In this document: piece after piece, positions 32,268-39,087 of the stretch
Layout: the number at the start of each line of letters is the position of its first letter
Numbering within the stretch: position 1 is the stretch's first letter
Assembly (NCBI RefSeq): GCF_002078235.1
Contig: NZ_MSGP01000210.1
Coordinates: 1-40,698 of the forward strand
Origin: Streptomyces viridosporus
GTDB lineage: Bacteria > Actinomycetota > Actinomycetes > Streptomycetales > Streptomycetaceae
Direction of reading: 5' to 3'
DNA: 40,698 bases
Position numbers and translations under genes: made by a program
The notes under the pieces: generated by a model
Database searches by the model: none
What the model saw: the letters and a program-made list of their open reading frames with translations, nothing else
Told to the model about the DNA's origin: nothing

Positions 32268-33299
32268 TCAGCCCACCTTGCGCCCGCGCATCGGCTCCGT
32301 GGGTGCCCCCGCGCCCTCCCGCACGCCCTGCAGGAACTCCTCCACCACCTCGGTGGCCGTACGCGTGGGCTGCCAGCCCAGTTCGGTGCGCGCACGCGTG
32401 GAGTCCATCAGCGGCAGCCGCAGCACGGCGTCGAACAGGTGCGGGGAGGCGGGCAGCAGATGCAGCCCCCAGGCGGCGGCGATCGCCGAGCGGGCCGCGG
32501 TGCGCGGCAGCCTGACACGGCGGGTGCCGAGCATCTCGCCGAGCAGTTCCGCGTCGACCGGCGGGTCGGCGGCGAGGTTGTAGGCGTCCCGGGCGCCGGG
32601 GGACAGCACCGCCAGCCGGTAGGCCTCCGCCGCGTCGTCGGTGTGCAGCGCCTGCACCCGCAGCCCCGGGACGTCGGGGAGGAAGGGCAGCAGGTCGGGC
32701 CGCGCCAGCGGGCCCGGCAGGAAACGCCCGCCGAAGATACGGCGCTGCTCGCTCGCCGACTCCCGCTTGAGGAGGAACGCGGGCCGCATCCGTACCACCC
32801 GCGTTTCCGGGTGGTCGCGCTCGAACGTGTCCAGGGCCCGTTCCAGATAGGCCTTCTCGCGGCAGTACGCGGCGTCCGGCCAGCCGTGCGTCGGCCACGA
32901 CTCGGTCACCGCGTGGTCCTTCGGGCCGGGCGAGTACGCCCCGACCGACGAGGCGTGCACCAGCGCGGGCACCCGTGCCTCCGCCACCGCGTCGAACACC
33001 CGGATGCTGCCGAGCACATTGGTGCGCCAGGTGGTCGCCGGATCGTGCGTCGGCTGGAACGCCCAGGCGAGGTGGATCACCGCGTCGGCGCCCGCGAACT
33101 CCTCGACGAGGTCGAACCGCCGCGAGGCCAGATCCACCGCCGACCACTCCGTCCTCGGTGGCGACCACTCGGGGATCCGCCGGGCCAGCCCCCGTATCGA
33201 CCCGATCTCCGGATCCTCCGAGAGCACGCGCACCACGCTGGTCCCGACGTTGCCGGTGGCGCCCGTGACGACGACCCTCATGCCCGTTCCGCTGCTCAC
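32268..33299 (-). CDS. NAD-dependent epimerase/dehydratase family protein
   Basis: A 343-residue extended-SDR protein. The Rossmann motif GATGNVG is at residues 13-19, and HASSVGAYSPG and YCREKAYLE give the catalytic Ser and Tyr-x3-Lys. C-terminal PMDSTRARTELGWQPT-like blocks are typical of nucleotide-sugar epimerases and related dehydratases. Substrate not identifiable. GTG 33299-33297 is chosen because AGGAG lies six bases upstream; an ATG six codons later would also be possible. About 230 bases of non-coding, highly structured sequence with a terminator lie directly upstream on the same strand. Confidence 0.82.
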   Translation of the reverse strand: MSSGTGMRVVVTGATGNVGTSVVRVLSEDPEIGSIRGLARRIPEWSPPRTEWSAVDLASRRFDLVEEFAGADAVIHLAWAFQPTHDPATTWRTNVLGSIRVFDAVAEARVPALVHASSVGAYSPGPKDHAVTESWPTHGWPDAAYCREKAYLERALDTFERDHPETRVVRMRPAFLLKRESASEQRRIFGGRFLPGPLARPDLLPFLPDVPGLRVQALHTDDAAEAYRLAVLSPGARDAYNLAADPPVDAELLGEMLGTRRVRLPRTAARSAIAAAWGLHLLPASPHLFDAVLRLPLMDSTRARTELGWQPTRTATEVVEEFLQGVREGAGAPTEPMRGRKVG

Positions 33300-33371
33300 C
33301 TCGTGCTCCTCTCGGCCGCGTGCTTCGGCGGAGCGCACCGGGTACCCCTCCCGCCGCGGCGCAAAAAGGAA

Positions 33372-33405
33372 GCCCCGGCCGTGACGGGGGGATCACGGCC
33401 GGGGC
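33372..33405 (-). terminator. Strong intrinsic terminator upstream of the epimerase gene
   Basis: Thirteen-base perfect arms (GCCCCGGCCGTGA and its complement) around an eight-base loop. On the minus strand the stem is followed by TTCCTTTTT (33371-33363), a U tract rarely seen in Streptomyces. It ends the structured element at 33415-33527 and lies 73 bases before the epimerase start codon. Confidence 0.85.
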
Positions 33406-33414
33406 GGTCATGGG

Positions 33415-33527
33415 GTGGGTGCGGATGGCGGTCGCCTCTCGGCGAAAGGCTCCACAGGGCTTCAGCCGAACGATCTTCCCTGTGGGCGAAAGGTGAGGCC
33501 CGGGGACACTGTCCCATCCGCACCCAC
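33415..33527 (-). ncRNA. Candidate structured non-coding RNA or leader
   Basis: A rod-shaped fold is written into the sequence. The closing stem is 14 perfect pairs (33514-33527 with 33415-33428). Inside it, 33495-33499 pairs with 33434-33438 (GAGGC/GCCTC), and 33478-33485 with 33452-33459 (CCCTGTGG/CCACAGGG), leaving an 18-base apical loop. Between the inner stems both sides carry the same octamer GCGAAAGG (plus-strand sense, 33442-33449 and 33486-33493), giving a symmetric internal loop. No coding sequence is supported. The minus strand is preferred because a terminator with a U tract follows at 33405-33372 and an ECF-like promoter precedes. It could be a small RNA or a cis-acting leader of the epimerase gene. 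I do not recognise a known family; the plus strand is not excluded. Confidence 0.55.
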
Positions 33528-33536
33528 GGCTTGTTC

Positions 33537-33562
33537 AACGGGGGACCACCCCCGGGTGTTCC
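33537..33562 (-). promoter_or_regulatory. Possible ECF-type promoter of the structured RNA
   Basis: On the minus strand GGAAC (33562-33558) is followed after 18 bases by GTT (33539-33537), preceded by C. This matches the GGAAT/C-N18-GTT form of SigR/SigH-type promoters, and the predicted start falls next to the closing stem at 33527. The spacer contains a six-base-arm inverted repeat (CGGGGG-ACCA-CCCCCG, 33539-33554). Confidence 0.35.
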
Positions 33563-33592
33563 ACGGTTCGGCCCCTTTTGGGGTGATGTGCG

Positions 33593-34816
33593 TCACTCGT
33601 CCCGCGGGTCGGGGTCGAGCTCGGCCCAGAGGTTCTCCGCCTGGAGCAGCAGCGTGCCCAGGACGGCCGTCCGCGCGGCGCCCGGCCCGCTCCGTCCGGC
33701 CTGTTCGCGCAGCCCCTCCTGGACCTTCTCGTGGAGCTCCCGCATCACCGCCTCGGTCCGCTCGTCCAGGCGGGGGTCCGGCGGCCCGCCGCCGTCCAGC
33801 AGGCGGTCGGCCTCCGCGTGGCAGGTGTCGCCGAGCAGGTCCAGCAGTTCGGCGTAGCAGCGCAGGACGGCCGCGTCGGGCGGGGTGGGGGTGCGGTTCT
33901 CGTCGGCGGCCACCGCCAGGGTGCGGGTGAGCGCCGTGACGTGCCCGGTGACGCGGCCGAACCGCTCGTCCTCGTCCTCCGGCGGCAGGGCCGCGGTCGG
34001 CGCCCGGTGCAGGGCGCGCAGCGCGCCCGACGTCAGCCGCAGGCTCTCCTTGCTCCAGCCGCGTGCCGAGCGCAACGCCTCCACGCGGTGCTGCAGGCGT
34101 ATCGAGGCGCCGAGCCGGTCGGCGGCGGTCTGCGCGTCCCACTCGCCCCCGCGCAGGTCCTCGGCGACGTCCCGCAGGACGTCACCCGCCTCCCGGGCGA
34201 GTGCCGCCAGGTTCTCCCGCACGTCGCGCAGATGGATCGGCGGCAGGACGAGCGCGTTGACGGCCACGCCGATGAGGGCGCCGAGCGCCGCCTGCCCCAG
34301 CCGGTGTCCCACGGCGACGGCGCTCACCGTTCCCGAGGCGATCGTGAACACCGCCGTGGTGGCGGCGTAGATGCCCTGGTCGCCGAAGCGGGGCCAGTTC
34401 GACAGCAGCATCAGCACCGGCACGGACACGGCCAGGGCGCCCGTCGTGTCGTCGGTGACGGCCTGGGCTCCCGAGGCGACCAGGGCCCCGATGCAGATCG
34501 CGGCGAACTGGCGCGCCGCCTGCACCAGGGAGCTGTACACGGTGGCCTGGACCAGGACCAGCGCCACCCAGGGCGCCATCAGGGCCATCGGGTCGCCGAG
34601 CCAGACCTGCGCCACCAGCCAGGCGAGCAGGGCCGCCGCGGCGGCCTTCAGCGACTGGACGAGCAGGTCCCGCTCCCGCCCGGGCCCCTTCCAGGCGGCG
34701 CGCGCCGCCCGGCCGAAGGCCAGCGCGTCCCGCCGTACGGCGTCCGCCACCCGTGACACCGGGGCCGCCCGCCCGGTGGCGTCCCCCGGCCGCATCTCAT
34801 CCCTCACATACGTCAT
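33593..34816 (-). CDS. FUSC-type membrane protein (aromatic acid exporter family) 2
   Basis: A 407-residue protein with the same plan as that at 26834-28087: about six membrane segments in residues 50-190 (LKAAAAALLAWLVAQVWL, MAPWVALVLVQATVYSSLVQA, FAAICIGALVASGAQAV, LAVSVPVLMLLSNW, GALIGVAVNALVLPP), then a long charged cytoplasmic region. The block VALVLVQATVYSSLVQA aligns with LTALLVVQVTLYSTLTTG of the first copy. ATG 34816 gives the longest form; ATG 34795 (MRPGDATG) has GAGGGA upstream and is also plausible. A CCCC-TTTT-GGGG hairpin (33572-33583) follows the stop. Confidence 0.8.
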   Translation of the reverse strand: MTYVRDEMRPGDATGRAAPVSRVADAVRRDALAFGRAARAAWKGPGRERDLLVQSLKAAAAALLAWLVAQVWLGDPMALMAPWVALVLVQATVYSSLVQAARQFAAICIGALVASGAQAVTDDTTGALAVSVPVLMLLSNWPRFGDQGIYAATTAVFTIASGTVSAVAVGHRLGQAALGALIGVAVNALVLPPIHLRDVRENLAALAREAGDVLRDVAEDLRGGEWDAQTAADRLGASIRLQHRVEALRSARGWSKESLRLTSGALRALHRAPTAALPPEDEDERFGRVTGHVTALTRTLAVAADENRTPTPPDAAVLRCYAELLDLLGDTCHAEADRLLDGGGPPDPRLDERTEAVMRELHEKVQEGLREQAGRSGPGAARTAVLGTLLLQAENLWAELDPDPRDE

Positions 34817-34876
34817 GCGCTGCGGGTATCCCGGTCGTGCGGGGCCTCATGCCCCGTGATCCACGTTCCGTCGGCC

Positions 34877-35533
34877 TCACGCCAGGGGGCTGTCCGGCAG
34901 GGACGCCAGCAGATGGGCCGGGTCGTCGTAGACCGTGTCCGCGCCGGCCTCCACCAGGTCGGCGCGCGGAATGCCGCCGCACAGCACGCCCACGCAGCGC
35001 ACCCCGGCGCGGCTGCCCGCCCGCATGTCCCACACGGTGTCGCCGACGAACACCGCGTGCTCCGCGGACACTCCGGCGAGCTCCAGGGCGTGCTCGACGG
35101 GCTCCGCCGCGGGTTTGCCCTCCTCGACGTCGTCGGCGCTCGCGGTGGCGGTGATCGCCTCGTCCGCGTCGATCGCCCGGCGCAGCGCGCTCAGCTCGGC
35201 ACCGCTGGCCGAGGTGGCGAGCACGACCCGCCAGCCGTCCCGGTGCAGCCGGCCGAGCAGCCGGCCGGCGTCCGGCAGCGCGGGCAGCCGGTCGAAGTAC
35301 TGCCCGTACAGTGCCTTGTGCGCGGCGCTCAGCTCCCCGTCGCGGTCCTTGTCCCGGTCCTCGCCCAGCAGACGGGCGACGAGGTCGGAGGAGGGCAGGC
35401 CCACGGCCCGGTGGACGGCGTGCATGGGCACCCGGTGGCCCGCCTGCCGGAAGGCCTCCCACCACGCCGTCACGTGCAGGTGGTTGGTGTCGACGAGAGT
35501 GCCGTCGACGTCGAACACGGCAGCCCGTTCCAT
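34877..35533 (-). CDS. HAD-superfamily hydrolase (phosphoglycolate phosphatase-like)
   Basis: A 218-residue HAD phosphatase. Motif I is FDVDGTLVDT with nucleophile D8 and acid D10, motif II is ATSASG, motif III Lys is in EEGKPAAEP, and motif IV is VGDTVWDM. The helical cap after motif I (HVTAWWEAFRQAG) puts it in subfamily I. The substrate is a small phosphorylated metabolite, not identifiable here. ATG 35533-35531 has AAGGA six bases upstream. Divergent from the SDR gene, with 228 bases containing two palindromes and a SigB-type promoter. Confidence 0.87.
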   Translation of the reverse strand: MERAAVFDVDGTLVDTNHLHVTAWWEAFRQAGHRVPMHAVHRAVGLPSSDLVARLLGEDRDKDRDGELSAAHKALYGQYFDRLPALPDAGRLLGRLHRDGWRVVLATSASGAELSALRRAIDADEAITATASADDVEEGKPAAEPVEHALELAGVSAEHAVFVGDTVWDMRAGSRAGVRCVGVLCGGIPRADLVEAGADTVYDDPAHLLASLPDSPLA

Positions 35534-35657
35534 CTGTGGTCCTTTCGTCTCCCGGTGGGCCGTACGAGTACCACTCCGGCCGCCGCCCACGCCGGAGGGC
35601 ACCGCCCGCTCCCGGCCCGCCGCCCCGACGGGCTCCTCGCCGCCGCCTCGTCCCGGG

Positions 35658-35684
35658 GTTCCCCGGGGAACGTACGGCCGTACG
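35658..35684. promoter_or_regulatory. Two abutting 14-base perfect palindromes
   Basis: GTTCCCCGGGGAAC (35658-35671) and CGTACGGCCGTACG (35671-35684) share one base and lie between the divergent HAD and SDR genes, just upstream of the SigB-type promoter. Operator function is possible; no regulator is known. Confidence 0.45.
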
Positions 35685-35695
35685 GCCCGAGCGCG

Positions 35696-35720
35696 GTTTG
35701 CCCGGTACGCGCCCGGGTAC
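35696..35720 (+). promoter_or_regulatory. SigB-type promoter of the SDR gene
   Basis: GTTT (35696-35699), a 15-base spacer and GGGTAC (35715-35720) match the S. coelicolor SigB consensus GNNT-N14-16-GGGTAC/T exactly. The predicted start is near 35730, about 30 bases before the SDR start codon. Confidence 0.7.
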
Positions 35721-35761
35721 TGCGATGCGTCGTTCCGTCCCGTGCCGACCAGGAGGACCGC

Positions 35762-36571
35762 ATGCCCGCACCCGCCACTCCCCGCAGCAGGGCCGCCGTG
35801 ATCACCGGCGCCGACTCCGGCATCGGCCGGGCCACCGCCGTACGCCTGGCCGCCGCGGGCATGGACGTCGGCATCACCTGGCACAGCGACCGCGAGGGCG
35901 CCGAGCGGACGGCCGAGGAGGTCAGGGCGCACGGACGGCGGGCGGAGGTGGCGCAGATGGACCTCACCCGGCTGCCCGGGGCCGCGGACGCCGTGGACGA
36001 GCTGGGCGAGCGGCTGGGCCGTATCGACGTGCTGGTCAACAACGCCGGCACGGGCACGATGACGCCCTTCCTCGAACTGGAGCCGGCGAAGGTCCAGGAG
36101 GTCCTCGACGTCGACCTGATCGGCCCGTTCCTGTGCGGGCAGAAGGCGGCACGGCGCATGATCCGGCAGGGCGACGGAGGCCGCATCGTCAACGTCACCT
36201 CCGTCCACGAGCACCAGCCCCGGGTGGGCGCCGCGCCGTACTGCGCGGCCAAGGGCGGTCTGGGGCTGCTCACCCAGGTGATGGCGCTGGAGCTCGCCGA
36301 GCACGGCATCACCGTCAACGCGGTCGCCCCGGGCGAGATCGCCACGCCCATGACCGGCCAGGAGGACACCGACCCGCACACCGAGAGCCGTCCCGGCGTC
36401 CCGCTCGGGCGGCCCGGGGACGCGCGGGAGGTCGCGGCCGTCATCGCCTTCCTCGCCGGACCGGACTCCTCGTACGTCACCGGCGCGTCCTGGAGCGTGG
36501 ACGGCGGCATGCTCAGGATGGGGCCGCAGGCCGGCTCGCACCTGACGAGCGACGACTGGCGGCGGCCCTGA
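35762..36571 (+). CDS. Short-chain dehydrogenase/reductase, SigB-type promoter
   Basis: A 269-residue classical SDR. Cofactor motif TGADSGIG at 15-22, NNAG at 93-96, catalytic S147, Y160 and K164 (SVHEHQPRVGAAPYCAAK), and a C-terminal YVTGASWSVDGG. The order and GITWHSDREGA region resemble glucose 1-dehydrogenase-type enzymes; the substrate cannot be named. ATG 35762 follows AGGAGG. The SigB-type promoter upstream suggests induction by osmotic or oxidative stress. Confidence 0.88.
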   Translation: MPAPATPRSRAAVITGADSGIGRATAVRLAAAGMDVGITWHSDREGAERTAEEVRAHGRRAEVAQMDLTRLPGAADAVDELGERLGRIDVLVNNAGTGTMTPFLELEPAKVQEVLDVDLIGPFLCGQKAARRMIRQGDGGRIVNVTSVHEHQPRVGAAPYCAAKGGLGLLTQVMALELAEHGITVNAVAPGEIATPMTGQEDTDPHTESRPGVPLGRPGDAREVAAVIAFLAGPDSSYVTGASWSVDGGMLRMGPQAGSHLTSDDWRRP

Positions 36572-36638
36572 GGGGGCGGGCCGGCGGCGCGGCCCGGGGC
36601 GTGGACGCCGTGTTCGCGCGGCCCCGCGGCCCCCGCTC

Positions 36639-36644
36639 TACCCT
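36639..36644 (+). promoter_or_regulatory. -10 box of a leaderless small gene
   Basis: TACCCT ends six bases before ATG 36651; no Shine-Dalgarno is present. Confidence 0.45.
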
Positions 36645-36650
36645 CGAAGC

Positions 36651-36887
36651 ATGACCGAAAGCGCGAGCCCGCACCTGTCGTACCCGCGGATCATGGTGCT
36701 CGGGGTACAACCTGGGAGGCCGCCGTTCCGGATCGTGGAGATCGACGGACAGGTGGTCGGCGAGGCCAAGGCCGTCACCGATGTGCTGCAGGCCGCCGCC
36801 GCGTTCGGGATCACGGTGCACGACCTGGACGACCCGGACGTGGTCCGCTGGGTGGGCGGGGACAAGTTCACCTGGACCGTGCGCTAG
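36651..36887 (+). CDS. Small conserved-looking hypothetical protein
   Basis: A 78-residue soluble protein (RIMVLGVQPGRPPFRIVEIDGQVVGEAKAVTDVLQAAAAFGITVHDLDDPDVVRWVGGDKFTWTV). Composition is that of a real folded alpha/beta protein rather than a GC shadow. No family or motif recognised. The start appears leaderless. It follows the SDR gene by 79 bases and is convergent with the VanZ gene across a 34-base palindrome. Confidence 0.7.
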   Translation: MTESASPHLSYPRIMVLGVQPGRPPFRIVEIDGQVVGEAKAVTDVLQAAAAFGITVHDLDDPDVVRWVGGDKFTWTVR

Positions 36888-36931
36888 ACCGCGTCCGGCC
36901 TGGTCCCCCGGACACGGCCTCGGGCGGTCGC

Positions 36932-36965
36932 CCGCCGTCCCGTACCGCGCGGTACGGGACGGCGG
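36932..36965. terminator. 34-base perfect palindrome, bidirectional terminator
   Basis: A fully self-complementary stretch (17 bases each side, centre CCGCGCGG) sits between two convergent genes, 45 bases after one stop and 18 bases after the other. There is no U tract, as is common in Streptomyces terminators. Confidence 0.75.
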
Positions 36966-36982
36966 CGTGCACCGGCCCGCGG

Positions 36983-37528
36983 TCATTCCTTCGGCCTCCG
37001 CGCGTGCACGGCCCGGCTCAGCCGGCGCCCCACGAGCAGGTAGCCGATCAGCGCCCCGGAGGTGTTCAGGATGACGTCGTCGACGTCGAAGGCACGCCCC
37101 GTCACCAGGGCGCCCTGCGCGGACTCCACCAGCAGCATCACGACGGCGGTCAGCAGGAGGACCCGCAGGAACCCGCGGGTCCGCGGTGCGACGACCGGCA
37201 CGAGGACGCCGAAGGGCACCCCGAGCAGAATGTTGCCGCCCACCTGGCGCACGGCGTCGCGCAGCGCGGGCTGGTCGAGGTAGGCCCGCAGCGAGCGGCC
37301 CGGGTGCAGATTGGTGTGGGTCAGCGCCTCCGAGGCGGGGGAGGGCTGCAGCGTGAGCCGGGCCAGGACCACCGCGAAGACGACCATGACCGCGAAGGCG
37401 CACAGCATCGCCAGCAGTCTCAGGGGCAGCGGGAGCGGACGCCGCTCGCTCTCCTCCCCGGCCCCGCGCCCGGGCGGGGCGGGACGCCGGTGCGCCAGGG
37501 AGCGCGGACGTGGGGCGGCACGGGCCAT
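36983..37528 (-). CDS. VanZ-family membrane protein
   Basis: A 181-residue membrane protein. A basic, Pro-rich cytoplasmic start of about 30 residues is followed by four hydrophobic segments (LLAMLCAFAVMVVFAVVLA, GGNILLGVPFGVLVPVV, FLRVLLLTAVVMLLVESAQ, VILNTSGALIGYLLVG). The VanZ signature blocks GNILLGVPFG and E-SAQ..R.FDVDDVILNTSGALIGY are clear. The VanZ role is poorly understood; one member gives low teicoplanin resistance. The ATG at 37528 has GGAGGA upstream. Confidence 0.88.
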   Translation of the reverse strand: MARAAPRPRSLAHRRPAPPGRGAGEESERRPLPLPLRLLAMLCAFAVMVVFAVVLARLTLQPSPASEALTHTNLHPGRSLRAYLDQPALRDAVRQVGGNILLGVPFGVLVPVVAPRTRGFLRVLLLTAVVMLLVESAQGALVTGRAFDVDDVILNTSGALIGYLLVGRRLSRAVHARRPKE

Positions 37529-37576
37529 GGGATCCTCCAGTCTTCTACTTCCTCGTGTGACAAGTCGGCCAGCCGG

Positions 37577-38239
37577 TCAGTCGCCGTAGGTGACCCGCAC
37601 CTCTTCGAACCCCAGGGAGCGCAGCAGGCCCTCGAGCATCTCCGTGGTGTTGGTCTCGGCCCGGGCGGTCAGCCCGCTCTCCTTCGCCGCGTCGCCGATG
37701 TGCCGCACCGCGAGCTTCTGCACGGCCTGTTCGCTGCCCGGGTTGTCCGAGAAGAGGTCGCCGATGCGGTCGAGCAGCCCGCGCTGCTTGGAGACGGCGT
37801 AGGAGCGTTCGGGGTCCAGCGCCGGGGTGTCCAGACGGGCGTGGGGCAGCCGCAGTACGGCGGACGTACGGTCGTCGTCGACCCGCACGTCGTCCTCGCC
37901 CAGCCCGCCGAGGTCGACGTAGGCGTCCACGGTGCCCGCGCCCACGTACAGGGTTCGGCTGCCGCGGATCGCGTCGGGCAGGAACTTGGCGTCCTTCTCC
38001 AGGTCCACCACGACCTGGAAGTTCCCCGAGGCCGCGTCGTAACGGCTGATGTCCTGGATGGACTCCAGCAGCGCGGGGCCGGAGCGGTCGTGGGTCTCCG
38101 TGCCGAAGAGGTCCTTCAGGCCCGGCAGCACGCTCAGCCGGATTCCGGCGAACAGCACGGCGAGCAGCAGCACCGTCGCGATCAGCGCCTTCCCCCAGCC
38201 CGGTACGCGGGCGGGGAGGCGCTTGGCGGGGGTCGTCAT
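37577..38239 (-). CDS. DUF4230 membrane-anchored protein
   Basis: A 220-residue protein with one N-terminal membrane segment (ALIATVLLLAVLFAGIRLSVL, about residues 17-37) and an extracytoplasmic DUF4230-like domain. Recognisable blocks are LLESIQDISRYDAASGNFQVVVDLE, LPDAIRGSRTLYVGAGTVDAYVDLGGL and LGFEEVRVTYGD. Function unknown. ATG 38239 has GGAGG nine bases upstream. It lies 48 bases upstream of VanZ on the same strand, so the two may form an operon. Confidence 0.82.
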   Translation of the reverse strand: MTTPAKRLPARVPGWGKALIATVLLLAVLFAGIRLSVLPGLKDLFGTETHDRSGPALLESIQDISRYDAASGNFQVVVDLEKDAKFLPDAIRGSRTLYVGAGTVDAYVDLGGLGEDDVRVDDDRTSAVLRLPHARLDTPALDPERSYAVSKQRGLLDRIGDLFSDNPGSEQAVQKLAVRHIGDAAKESGLTARAETNTTEMLEGLLRSLGFEEVRVTYGD

Positions 38240-38484
38240 GGCGGCAGCCCTCCTTCCTCCTGTCCGGATGCCCCTCAATGAGCGGTGCAGACAAGGCCGT
38301 TGACGAACGGACGGCGTCGCCGGAAGCACGAGGAGGCGCATGCGCGCACGGCCTGTTCGCGGCCGGAGAAGCTGCGGATCCCGGCCACCGCCCCGTGTCC
38401 GCCGGGGTGGTGCGGTGCCTCCACCACGGTGGGTCCGTCAGGGCCCCGTTCGCCGCGCTGCCCGCCGGGCAGGGTTCCCGGCCG
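38240..38484. other. Intergenic between STAS and DUF4230 genes
   Basis: A 245-base region. No supported reading frame. Before the DUF4230 start the minus strand has an AGGAAGGAGG leader. No clear promoter hexamers, and no hairpin strong enough to call a STAS terminator. Confidence 0.3.
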
Positions 38485-38865
38485 TCACACCGGGCCCGAC
38501 GCGGCCCCGGGCTGGGCCAGGGCGGCGTCCAGGGTCGGGTGCGGGGGGAGCAGACGGGCCAGGTCGGTGATCCGCAGCATGCGCAGGGTCAGCGGATGGG
38601 CGCAGACCAGGTGCAGCCGGCCGTGGCCGGCCAGGACCCGGTGCCGGGCACGGAACAGCAGGCGCAGACCGGAGCAGTCGAAGAACTCGACCCGGGTCAG
38701 GTCGATCACGATCCGGGCGTCCGGGGCCGCCGTCGCCGCGTCCAGGTGCGGGACGATCTCCTCGGCCGCGGCGATGTCGATCTCACCGCGGAACTCCAGC
38801 ACCGTGTGTCCCCGGTCCTGGTGGACGCGCAGATGCCGGGTCAGCGGTGCAGGTTCGTACCGCAC
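38485..38865 (-). CDS. STAS-domain anti-sigma factor antagonist
   Basis: A 126-residue STAS protein. The phosphorylatable serine is S65 in VIDLTRVEFFDCSGLRLLFRA, where the usual DSSG reads DCSG. Such proteins sequester anti-sigma kinases of the RsbW type and release a SigB-family factor when unphosphorylated. GTG 38865 is chosen: homology starts there and GGAGG lies ten bases upstream; the open frame upstream to 39030 runs through an AT-rich promoter-like region. No kinase or sigma gene lies next to it. Confidence 0.82.
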   Translation of the reverse strand: MRYEPAPLTRHLRVHQDRGHTVLEFRGEIDIAAAEEIVPHLDAATAAPDARIVIDLTRVEFFDCSGLRLLFRARHRVLAGHGRLHLVCAHPLTLRMLRITDLARLLPPHPTLDAALAQPGAASGPV

Positions 38866-38930
38866 GACGCCATCGCCTCCAGCCTGCTCCGTGCACGGGG
38901 CGGGACCGGCTCCAACACCGTTCCCCGCCC

Positions 38931-39015
38931 TGCAAGTTACCCTCGATCGACTGAATTTGAGCATGTTCGATTGACATATGTCTTCGAATTGCGACCGAGT
39001 TCTTTCCAGGTTCTT
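38931..39015 (-). promoter_or_regulatory. AT-rich upstream region of the STAS gene
   Basis: An island of far lower GC than its surroundings. It contains GGGTAA on the minus strand (38942-38937), one base off a SigB -10, without a matching -35. It also contains the palindrome GACATATGTC (38973-38982) flanked by TTCGA and TCGAA. Confidence 0.4.
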
Positions 39016-39040
39016 GCGGAAGGTGCGCACGGCGCGGTCA

Positions 39041-39073
39041 CGCGCACGGGCGGTCGAACCCCGCCCGTGCGCG
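39041..39073 (-). terminator. Terminator after the MDR oxidoreductase gene
   Basis: Thirteen-base perfect arms (CGCGCACGGGCGG and its complement) with a seven-base loop, beginning 14 bases after the stop of the oxidoreductase gene on the minus strand. No U tract. Confidence 0.75.
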
Positions 39074-39087
39074 CTCCCGGAGGACGG

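Noticed and set aside
33541-33600. Resemblance of GGGGTGATG on the plus strand to part of the ydaO/c-di-AMP riboswitch
   Set aside because: Only a short match; no downstream gene on that strand and the remaining conserved blocks were not found.
39041-39073. GGTCGAACC within a stem-loop, resembling a tRNA T-arm
   Set aside because: No acceptor stem, D-arm or anticodon arm; the sequence is explained by a terminator hairpin.
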